A stretch of 41,439 nucleotides of DNA from Acidobacteriota bacterium (lineage in GTDB: Bacteria; Acidobacteriota; Thermoanaerobaculia; Thermoanaerobaculales; Sulfomarinibacteraceae), in contig JAJDNM010000042.1 of the NCBI GenBank assembly GCA_022340665.1, positions 1 through 41,439 on the forward strand, in the 5' to 3' direction. Positions 32,722 to 40,600 of the stretch are shown one piece after another. A program made the translations under genes and the position numbers. How positions within the stretch are numbered: position 1 is the first letter of the stretch; each line of letters begins with the position of its first letter. Under the pieces are notes generated by a model. That model worked only from the letters and a program-made list of their open reading frames with translations, was not told the origin of the DNA and searched no databases.

Positions 32722-32935
32722 GCGGCATCCGGCTTCGTCCGCCGGACGATGCCGGGACGCGAAGGGTTCAGCCAGCCCCGAAGGGGCGAGAGATGCTTAG
32801 CCTGGGGCGTCAGCCCCAGGGTCGTCATGAAAAAATGGGAACAGCCCCCGAAGGGGGCGGCCGATTCCCATCTGCGGTGTGAGCCGCAGACATTTCGTTG
32901 GAGTTATTCTGTCGCCGCTCCGCGGCTCTTGCCTC
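32722..32935. repeat. Cluster of five GC-rich hairpins (REP-like)
   Basis: In order: GGCATC/GATGCC, GCCCC-GAA-GGGGC, CCTGGGGC-GTCA-GCCCCAGG (32801-32820), a nested pair ATGGGAA/TTCCCAT around GCCCCC-GAA-GGGGGC (about 32835-32870), and CTGCGG/CCGCAG (32872-32889). The AGCCCCGAAGGGGCG and CCTGGGGC pieces resemble dispersed intergenic palindromes I have seen in Planctomycetes- and Acidobacteria-type genomes. No gene is present. It lies between the cadC-like promoter and the 3' end of the thiolase operon. Confidence 0.75.
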
Positions 32936-33331
32936 TCAGGCGGTCACCGCTTTGTGGCCGTAGAAGATCACGCCGGCCTCGCCGTCCCAGGAAACACGCC
33001 GGAACTCGAGGCGCACCTTCATGCCGATCTCGAGGTCGGAAGGATCGGCGAGATCGCCGACCTGGACCATCACGCGAAGTCCCTCCATCAGTTCAACGAG
33101 CGCGATCGGCAGCGGAGTCTGCTCGGTGAAGCCTGCCGGCGGAACGCGAACGACGGTGTAGGTCACGACCGTGCCCTCGCGGGGAAGCGTGATCGTCTCG
33201 AAGGTAGAGGCGCCGCATTTCGGGCAGACCACTCTGGGCGGATAGAGGATCTTGCCGCACACCGTGCATTTGGCGGCCTCGAGCCGATACCGCTGTGGGT
33301 ACTCACGCCATGCGCGTGCCGGAGAATCCAT
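32936..33331 (-). CDS. DUF35 zinc-ribbon/OB-fold acyl-CoA-binding protein
   Basis: A 131-residue protein with an N-terminal rubredoxin-like zinc ribbon (Cys22, Cys25, Cys36, Cys39) and a C-terminal OB-fold (about residues 50-128). In archaea a DUF35 protein bridges acetoacetyl-CoA thiolase and HMG-CoA synthase and holds the CoA of the passing intermediate. BbsA of toluene degradation and PhlB are related partners of thiolases. The start overlaps the thiolase stop (TGATG), fixing stoichiometric expression with it. Confidence 0.93.
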   Translation of the reverse strand: MDSPARAWREYPQRYRLEAAKCTVCGKILYPPRVVCPKCGASTFETITLPREGTVVTYTVVRVPPAGFTEQTPLPIALVELMEGLRVMVQVGDLADPSDLEIGMKVRLEFRRVSWDGEAGVIFYGHKAVTA

Positions 33332-34491
33332 CAGGCCACCTCCATGATGTGAACGATCGAGCTGCCGCCGGAGCCGCCCATGTTCTGCGCGAGCCCGACC
33401 TCGGCTCCTTCGACCTGTCGCTGTCCGGCTTCGCCACGAAGTTGGCTGACGATCTCGATCGCCTGCGCCACGCCGGTGGCGCCTACCGGATGGCCCTTCG
33501 ACTTGAGGCCACCGGATGTATTGACCGGTATCTTCCCCTGCAGCGACGTCAGGCCGTTTTCGGCCGCAGGACCGCCCTCGCCCCGCTCGAAGAGCCCGAT
33601 CGCCTCGGTCGTCATGACCTCGGCGATAGTGAAGCAGTCGTGCACCTCGACCACGTGCAGGTCGTTGGGCTGCCGGCCGGCCATCTCGTAGGCACGCTCT
33701 GCGGCCTTACGTACCGCGCCGAGCTCGGACAGGTCTTCCCGGTTGGCGAGCGTGATGGCGTCGGTTGCAAGGCCCGACCCGGTGATCTTCACGACCGGCC
33801 GGTCGCCGGCGAGCTCTTTGGCGCGCTCGACCGTCGTCAGAACCATTGCAGCGGCGCCGTCCGTCACTGGCGAGCAATCGAGAAGACGCAGCGGATCGGC
33901 AACCATTGTCGACGCCAGGACGTCCTCGATCGATACCTTGAGGTGGTATTGAGCGTGCGGGTTGAGAAGCCCGTTGGCGTGGTTTTTCACCGCCACCGCT
34001 GCCAGCTGCTCGGATGTCGTACCAAAGCGTTGCATGTGGATCTGCGCCAGCATGGCGTAGAGGCCCGGGAATGTGATCCCGTGGAACCCCTCCCATTCCT
34101 GGTCGGCGGCAGTCCCGAGCGCGTAGGTCGCATCGGCTCCATCGACATCGGTCATTTTCTCGACCCCGGTCACCAGGACGGTGTCCGAAAGTCCCGAGGC
34201 GACTTCAGCGAAACCGGTGCGAAGGGCCAGGCCGCCGGATGCGCACGCCGATTCGACCCGAGCGGCCGGCACGCCAGCCATGCCGAGCTCATCGGCGAGC
34301 AGGGACGCGAGGTGCTCCTGCCCGACGAAGAGGCCGGGGGCCATGCACCCGACGGTGATGAGGTCGACCTCGCCTACACCTGCGTCGGTCAGCGCCGCGA
34401 GGGCGGATTCCGCCCAGATCGTACGGAGAGATTTTTCCCACAGTTCTCCGAAGTCTCCCATTCCGATTCCAACAACGGCTACATCGCGCAT
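33331..34491 (-). CDS. Thiolase, archaeal acetoacetyl-CoA thiolase type
   Basis: A 386-residue thiolase of the SCP-x/archaeal class. Nucleophile ESACASGG (Cys83), the EVHDCF segment in place of the bacterial NEAF, and [14 protein letters not shown] with the catalytic His near the C-terminus. [18 protein letters not shown] is typical of archaeal members working with HMG-CoA synthase. It would condense two acetyl-CoA to acetoacetyl-CoA for immediate use by the upstream gene's product. ATG 34491 has GAGGAGGTGG just upstream; the longer open frame to 34539 lies in the gap and end of the previous gene and is rejected. Confidence 0.92.
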   Translation of the reverse strand: MRDVAVVGIGMGDFGELWEKSLRTIWAESALAALTDAGVGEVDLITVGCMAPGLFVGQEHLASLLADELGMAGVPAARVESACASGGLALRTGFAEVASGLSDTVLVTGVEKMTDVDGADATYALGTAADQEWEGFHGITFPGLYAMLAQIHMQRFGTTSEQLAAVAVKNHANGLLNPHAQYHLKVSIEDVLASTMVADPLRLLDCSPVTDGAAAMVLTTVERAKELAGDRPVVKITGSGLATDAITLANREDLSELGAVRKAAERAYEMAGRQPNDLHVVEVHDCFTIAEVMTTEAIGLFERGEGGPAAENGLTSLQGKIPVNTSGGLKSKGHPVGATGVAQAIEIVSQLRGEAGQRQVEGAEVGLAQNMGGSGGSSIVHIMEVA

Positions 34492-34501
34492 CGCCACCTC
34501 C

Positions 34502-35560
34502 TCACTCGGCCATGCGGATCTTGCCGCGGAGCTTGGCATACGTGCCGTAGTCCACGTAGATCTGGTTTTCGTCGAGCTGTGGTCGGGTCATCGGCGCCCG
34601 GTCGCGAACCACCTCGATGCGATCGGTGATGCGGAAGACAAACGAATCCGATCCCGCACCCGAGCCGAACGAGGTGAGCAGCACGAGGTCTCCCGGCTTG
34701 GCAATGTCGAGAACCGCGGTGAACCCCATTGGCGAGGCCCCGGAGTAGGTGTTGCCGAGCCATGGCGACAGCCAACCGGTTTCGAGCTGTTCCTGGTTGA
34801 ATCCGAGTCGTTTGCCGACCCGCATCGGAAACTTGCCGTTGGGCTGGTGAAAGATGGCGTGGGCGAAGTCCTTAGGCTCGAGACCAGCCTCGTCCATGAT
34901 GCCCCGAGCCGATGACATGCTGGTTCTGAAGTAGGCGGGTTCACCGGTGAATCGGCTGCCGTGCCGGGGGTAGTGCATGTACTCCCGACGCCAGAAGTCC
35001 GGTGTGTCCGTGGTCCAGGAGTAGGTGTGGAGCACCTCGGCGAGGAGGCGTTCCTCGTCGTCGCCGAAGATGAAGGCGGCTGCTCCGGCAGCCGCCGAGT
35101 ACTCGAGCGCGTCGCCGGGCGCACCCTGCGATGTGTCAGCGCCGATGCCGACCGCGTACGTGACCTCGCCGGCCTTGACCAGCGATTGAGCGACGAACAG
35201 GCTTTCAGTGCCAGCCTTGCAGGCGAACTCGAAATCGGCGATGTGGATCGCCGGCGTTGCGCCGATCGCCTCCGCGACGATGGTACCGGACGGCTTTACC
35301 GCGTAGGGGTGCGACTCGGAACCGATGTAGAGGGCTCCGATCTCGAGCGGGTCGATGCCCCCCGAACGGGCGAGCGCGTTGCGCATCGCTTCAACCGACA
35401 TGGTCACGGTGTCTTCATCGGCGCCGGGCACCGATTTCTCATGCAACTGGAGTCCGCGGCGGTAGGAGGGCGCGTCGGCGCCCCACACCTTGGCGATCTC
35501 CTCGAGCTTGATCCGACGCCTCGGGATGAAGGCGCCGTAGCCAACGATGCCTACGCTCAT
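34502..35560 (-). CDS. Hydroxymethylglutaryl-CoA synthase, archaeal type
   Basis: A 352-residue thiolase-fold synthase that adds acetyl-CoA to acetoacetyl-CoA, giving HMG-CoA, the first committed step towards mevalonate. Catalytic candidates are Glu82 in [11 protein letters not shown], Cys114 in FEFACKAG, and His238 in FHQPNGKFP. These blocks, and [10 protein letters not shown], are those of archaeal enzymes, not of bacterial MvaS. First gene of the HMGS-thiolase-DUF35 operon, 10 nt before the thiolase. ATG 35560 has GGAGG 5 nt upstream. An alternative role as a PhlACB-like acyltransferase cannot be excluded. Confidence 0.9.
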   Translation of the reverse strand: MSVGIVGYGAFIPRRRIKLEEIAKVWGADAPSYRRGLQLHEKSVPGADEDTVTMSVEAMRNALARSGGIDPLEIGALYIGSESHPYAVKPSGTIVAEAIGATPAIHIADFEFACKAGTESLFVAQSLVKAGEVTYAVGIGADTSQGAPGDALEYSAAAGAAAFIFGDDEERLLAEVLHTYSWTTDTPDFWRREYMHYPRHGSRFTGEPAYFRTSMSSARGIMDEAGLEPKDFAHAIFHQPNGKFPMRVGKRLGFNQEQLETGWLSPWLGNTYSGASPMGFTAVLDIAKPGDLVLLTSFGSGAGSDSFVFRITDRIEVVRDRAPMTRPQLDENQIYVDYGTYAKLRGKIRMAE

Positions 35561-35591
35561 GGGTCCTCCAAGTGTTGCGATCAGGCCGCTT

Positions 35592-35619
35592 ATGTTATGA
35601 CGCGGCGCGTCGGATGCAA
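35592..35619 (-). promoter_or_regulatory. Promoter of the HMGS-thiolase-DUF35 operon
   Basis: Minus strand TTGCAT (35619-35614), a 16-bp spacer, TAACAT (35597-35592), then a ~31-nt leader with GGAGG before the ATG at 35560. The remainder of the gap up to 35775 holds no gene or repeat I recognise. Confidence 0.55.
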
Positions 35620-35775
35620 GTCTACCTAGGCCGTGCGGGAGTGTAAAGGAAAAGCGGTTCGCACATGGCCGGGCACCTGCGGGGGAACACCGGAGCAGGG
35701 CAAACCGTTCCCTGGTCACCTTCTGCCTTTTCCCGCTGTTCGCCTGTCCTCCTCCTCTTCTACATCTTGCCTTCC

Positions 35776-35803
35776 GTGTAGTATTGCCAAGGGAGGCGTC
35801 ATG
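35776..35803 (+). promoter_or_regulatory. Duplicated leader, copy 1 (-10, ribosome site, ATG)
   Basis: GTGTAGTATTGCC, one variable base, AGGGAGGCG, two variable bases, ATG. TAGTAT is a likely -10 and GGGAGG the ribosome site. A 25/28 identical copy starts the next gene at 36387. Confidence 0.65.
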
Positions 35804-36352
35804 CGTGGGTTGACTCGCTTATTCCTGGCTTTTCCACTCATCCTCCAGGTGCCGGCCGCTTTTGCCTCGGAGCCCGGAAGAGAGTTCAGCGGCGAGGCAG
35901 TGGTGAATACTCGCCAAGGCAGGAGCCGCATGCTCCTGACGTTGGTCGCCAACCGATTCACTCCGGCCGAGGAGTTGCAGAGCCTCGCGACGGTGCTGGA
36001 AAATGGTGGCCAGTTTGCCCTGATGGCGGCCCTCGAGGGGCGGCGGGACGGCCAGCTCCGTCTTGGAGCCACCACATTCCCGGTCGCTCTGGTCGTGGTC
36101 GAGCCCTTGGGCCGTGACTACCGTTATCTCTTTCTGACTCCCCGGAGGATCCGAGCCGAGGAGGAAATCCTCGAAGAGGACTCCCGCAACTACCCATTCG
36201 GAATCGCCGTCTTCGAGGTCGACCGCTTCGGACGCGGCGAGGGACGGCTCCACGTCGCCGCCGCGCTGAGGATCGATGCAGACGGACGCGTCGAGGTGGA
36301 GGATTACAACGGCGTCGACGGAACGATCGAGAACATCAAACAGGTGAGGTAG
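35801..36352 (+). CDS. Secreted hypothetical protein (183 aa)
   Basis: Family not recognised. An N-terminal signal peptide (MRG, hydrophobic core, cleavage near AFASE) is followed by a ~160-residue soluble domain containing RSRMLLTLVANRFT and a long acidic segment EEEILEEDSRNYPFG. Start ATG 35801 has GGGAGG 4 nt upstream; the longer open frame has neither ribosome site nor signal. It shares a near-identical leader with the DUF2891 gene 35 nt after its stop region, so the two may be co-regulated or derived from a duplication of the upstream region only; the proteins are not similar. Confidence 0.7.
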   Translation: MRGLTRLFLAFPLILQVPAAFASEPGREFSGEAVVNTRQGRSRMLLTLVANRFTPAEELQSLATVLENGGQFALMAALEGRRDGQLRLGATTFPVALVVVEPLGRDYRYLFLTPRRIRAEEEILEEDSRNYPFGIAVFEVDRFGRGEGRLHVAAALRIDADGRVEVEDYNGVDGTIENIKQVR

Positions 36353-36386
36353 TACGGGGCTCTCTCCGTCGGCAACGGTTAGCGGC

Positions 36387-36414
36387 GTGTAGTATTGCCG
36401 AGGGAGGCGGTATG
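36387..36414 (+). promoter_or_regulatory. Duplicated leader, copy 2
   Basis: Same GTGTAGTATTGCC and AGGGAGGCG blocks as copy 1 at 35776, differing at three of 28 positions, again ending exactly at the ATG of the following gene. Confidence 0.65.
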
Positions 36415-37506
36415 ACGGTGCGGTTTCCTTCTTCTCTGGTGCTGTCGGTGGTGTTCTTCTCTGCGACGTCGAGTGCATCCGAACAGATAACGATGGACTC
36501 GGCAACGGTGGAGCGGTTTGCCCGCCTCGCCCTGGAGTGCGTGCACCAGGAGTACCCGAACAAGATCGCGCACGTCCTCTCTTCGGATGAGGACGTGGCA
36601 CCGCCACGCGAGCTGACGCCCGCCTTTTACGGGTGCTTCGACTGGCACAGCTCGGTCCACGGCCACTGGCTCTTGACGAGGCTCGCGAGGATGTATCCGG
36701 AGGCGGAGTTCGCGGCTGCCGCCCGAACAGCCCTGGCCCGCAGTCTGACGGCCGCCAACCTGTCCGCCGACGCCGCATATTTGGCGGGTGAGGGTCGGGC
36801 CTCTTTCGAAAGGCCATACGGGCTGGCGTGGCTGCTCTGCCTGGCAGAGGAGTTGAGGGATTGGGAAGATCCGCAGGCGCGGAAGTGGAGCGCAAATTTC
36901 GCCCCACTGGAGAAGGTCGCGGCCGAGCGCATCAAGAGTTGGCTGCCCAAGCTGCACTACCCGATCCGGGTCGGAGAGCACAGCCAGACCGCATTCGCGT
37001 TCGGCCTGGTCCTGGACTGGGCGGAGGCAGTCGGGGACGAGGATATGGTGACCCTGGTCAAGGGTGCATCCCTCCGTTTCTACCTCGAGGACCGGGCGTG
37101 CCCCCTCGGCTACGAACCCTCCGGACAGGATTTCCTGTCACCGTGTATCGCCGAAGCGGATCTGATGCGGCGCATCCTGCCGCCGAGCCAATTCGCGCGG
37201 TGGTTGGATGCTTTCCTGCCCGAGATTCCAGCCGACGGAGGTGCCGGGTGGCTTCCGGTGGCAGTGGTGACCGACCGGTCCGATGGCAAGCTCGCCCACC
37301 TCGATGGCCTCAACCTGAGCCGGGCGTGGATGCTCGAAGGCATTCTCGCCGGATTGCCCGAGGATGATCCGCGCCTGCCGGCGCTGAGGGCCGCAGCGGA
37401 CGCCCACAGCGCGGCGGGTCTGGCTTCGGTCACCGGCGAGCACTACGAGGGTGGGCACTGGCTGGGGAGTTTCGCGACGTACCTGGTGACAGGGAAGGGA
37501 CGGTGA
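36412..37506 (+). CDS. DUF2891 family secreted protein
   Basis: A 364-residue protein with a signal peptide (about residues 1-22, ASSASE cleavage region) and the DUF2891 hallmark YPNKIAHVL, TPAFYGCFDWHSSVHGHW, FERPYGLAWLL and YEPSGQDFLSPC. The family has an alpha/alpha-barrel look reminiscent of glycan-active enzymes, but its reaction is unknown. His, Asp and Cys in GCFDWHSSVHGHW could form an active site. ATG 36412 carries the duplicated leader. Its TGA abuts a GAATTCG heptamer array. Confidence 0.88.
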   Translation: MTVRFPSSLVLSVVFFSATSSASEQITMDSATVERFARLALECVHQEYPNKIAHVLSSDEDVAPPRELTPAFYGCFDWHSSVHGHWLLTRLARMYPEAEFAAAARTALARSLTAANLSADAAYLAGEGRASFERPYGLAWLLCLAEELRDWEDPQARKWSANFAPLEKVAAERIKSWLPKLHYPIRVGEHSQTAFAFGLVLDWAEAVGDEDMVTLVKGASLRFYLEDRACPLGYEPSGQDFLSPCIAEADLMRRILPPSQFARWLDAFLPEIPADGGAGWLPVAVVTDRSDGKLAHLDGLNLSRAWMLEGILAGLPEDDPRLPALRAAADAHSAAGLASVTGEHYEGGHWLGSFATYLVTGKGR

Positions 37507-37587
37507 GGAATTCGGAATGAGGAATTAGGAATTCGGAATGCCGCCCACTTACCGATTTCGGATTTCGGATTTCGGATTTCGGATTTC
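37505..37587. repeat. GAATTCG/GAGGAAT and GGATTTC heptamer arrays
   Basis: The left part (37505-37540) has GGAATTC/GGAATGA units and the right part (37552-37587) has five GGATTTC units, separated by GCCGCCCACTTACC and followed by CCCACCC. The composition, order and C-rich spacer closely mirror the array at 3045-3126, 34 kb away. Confidence 0.9.
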
Positions 37588-37647
37588 CCACCCAACGTCT
37601 CCTTTTCCCCTCTTTCCCTTTTCTCCTCTGCATGAACGGGGTGAGCT

Positions 37648-40600
37648 GTGCCGTTGAAGTCCGGGACGCCGTGGCAGGTCTGGATCGACACCGGAGGGAC
37701 TTTCACCGATTGCATCGCCCGCGACCCTGCCGGGCAGATGCATCGATGCAAGGTATTGTCCAGCGGGGCTTTACGAGATCGAATCCTGGAAGTCGAGGGA
37801 GACAGGATTCTCCTTGCCCGATCAATGTACCTTCCCGTCGGTCTCCTGAACGGTATGGAGCTAACAGTCCTGGGGGATGATCGCGGTGTCCGGATCTGCG
37901 AGCACGACGCCGCTGACGGATGGGTTCGCGTCGCCGGAGCATTGCCGGAGAACCTGTTCTCCGGCTGTCCGGTCGAGCTCAAGTCGAACCAGGAGGCGCC
38001 GCTGCTGGCGGCGCGGCTGATCACGAAGGCGGTGAACGGTCAGCCGCTGCCGCTGATGACGATGCGCCTGGCGACGACCCGTGGGACCAATGCATTGCTC
38101 GAGCGGGCCGGGGCGCGGGTCGCACACTTCATCACCGCCGGCTTCGAAGACCTTCTGAAAATCGGCGATCAGCGGCGGCCGGATCTCTTCGCGCTCCACA
38201 TCGAGAAGCCGTCGCCGCTTCCAGAGATCGTCATCGGTGTGCACGAACGGCTTGCCGCGGACGGCTCGGTGATCGAGGAAATGGACCGAGCGTCTCTGAC
38301 GCCGATCGTAGCCAATTTACTCGAGCAGGGAATATCCTGTGCGAGCATCACGCTCCTTCACGGCCACCGAAATCCGGTCCACGAGCAGGAGCTCGAGCAG
38401 ATTCTCGCCGAGGCGGGCTTCGGGTACGTGGCGAGATCGAGCGCCCTGAGCCCCTTCCAGGGCCTCCTGCGGAGATCGGAGACCTGCACCGTCGATGCGT
38501 ATCTCGGACCCGTTATTTCGGACTACCTGCTAGCGGTCGGAAATGGCCTGGGAGGTCGGGAGTCGCGCTTGCAGGTGATGACCTCAGCGGGAGGATTGGT
38601 GGATTCCGGTGCATACCGGTCGATGGACAGCCTGCTCAGCGGTCCGGCGGGTGGCGTCGTCGGTGCGGCACTGGTGGGACGTCGCTGCAACCGGCCGCGG
38701 GTGATCGCGTTTGACATGGGCGGCACCAGCACGGATGTCTCACGCTTCGATGGCGACTTCGAGTACGTGTTTTCTCATCGGGTCGGTCCGGTCGAACTGG
38801 CGGTTCCGGCCCTCGCCATCGAGACCGTGGCCGCCGGTGGCGGGTCTATCTGCCGCGTCGACCAGGGACGATTGTCAGTCGGGCCTGAGAGTGCGGGAGC
38901 GATGCCCGGGCCGGCGAGCTACGGTGCGGGAGGACCGCTGACCCTGACCGACGTGAACCTCCTTCTCGGGCGGCTGGTGGCGGAACGATTCCCGATACCG
39001 ATCGACCTCGAGACCCCCTGGGTTCGGTTCCGGGAGCTGAGGGAAGAACTCGAGGCGGCAGGCCGGGGGGGAGGGAGCGACGAGGAGATTCTTGAGGGGC
39101 TTCTGCGGATTGCGGACGAACGCATGGCCGAAGCCATTCGCCACATCTCGGTTCGCAAAGGGGTCGACCCTTCGGGATACGCCCTGGTCGCCTTCGGAGG
39201 TGCCGGGGGCCAGCATGCCTGCCGTCTCGCCGAAATCCTCGGCATGGAGGAGATATTCCTGCCCGTCGACGCGGGTCTCCTGAGTGCCCTCGGGCTCGGT
39301 CACGCCGTCGTCGAGCGATTCGCGCAGCGCGAGGTCCTGCGCCGGCTTGACGAGGTTTCATGCGATCTGGATGGCTGGGTCGACGAGCTCGCGGCAAAGG
39401 CCGCCGCCGAGCTCACGGACGAAGGCGTTGTCGCCGAGGCGATCGATCGTCGGGTGATCGTCGAGCTGCGGTACGAAGGTCAGGACGCGACGCTCGAGGT
39501 GGAGCCGACACCGGGCGAAGATATTCGGCGGCTTTTCGAGGGAGCGTACTACCGGCTGTTCTCCTACCGACCGACAGATCGCGGCATCGAGGTGGTTTCG
39601 CTTCGGGTAGTGGCGAGCAGCCGCCGACCCGACGTGCAAACGTTCGGGGCTGAGTACGATTTCGATCTGGCCCGCGCGCATGCGACGCGACGCCAGCGGT
39701 GTTTCATCGACGGGGGGTGGCGGGACGTACCGCTGTATGAGGCTTCCGAGCTGGCCGCCGGCTCCGAGGTCACCGGTCCAGCGCTGGTTCAGCAGGATCA
39801 CAGCGCGCTGGTCGTGCGACCGGGCTGGCGCGCCCGATCGCTGGGCGACGGCAGCGTCCGTCTGAAGATCCTGAAAACCGGGAGTGCGGCTGATCGGGAC
39901 TTCCGAACGAGCCGCCCGAAAGCGGTCGAGCTCGAGCTCATGAGCCATCGTTTCTCGTCGATTGCACGAGAAATGGGCGAGATTCTGCAGCGAACTGCTA
40001 TCTCGACCAACATCAAGGAGCGGGAGGATTTCTCCTGCACTTTGCTGGACCCGGCGGGGCGGTTGGTGGTCAACGCGCCTCATATTCCGGTCCATCTCGG
40101 TGCCATGGGACTGTGTGTGCGCGAACTGGTCGACTTCAAAGTGCCCGATTCGGGTGACGTGGTGGTCACCAATCACCCGGCGTTCGGTGGTTCACACCTG
40201 CCGGACGTCACCTTGGCGGCGCCGGTCCACATCGACGATCGCCTCCTCGGCTACGTGGCCTGCCGCGCGCATCACGCCGAGATCGGTGGCGTCCGGCCCG
40301 GTTCGGTGCCGCCGAATGCGACGTCGCTGGCCGAGGAAGGCGTCGTCATCCCGCCGACCCTGATTCTGGAGCAAGGTGAACCGCAGTGGGAGCGGATTGA
40401 ACGGCTCCTTCGGGAGGGGCCGTACCCGAGCCGGACGCCGGCCGATAATATGGCCGATCTGAGAGCGATGCTGGCCGCTATCCTGCGCGGGAGGGAGGGG
40501 TTGACCCGGTTGGCACAGGCAGTCGGCTGCGACCACGTGCAGACCCACATGGACGGGCTGCGCCGGCAAGCCGCGTGGCAGATCGAGGCCGCGCTCGAAC

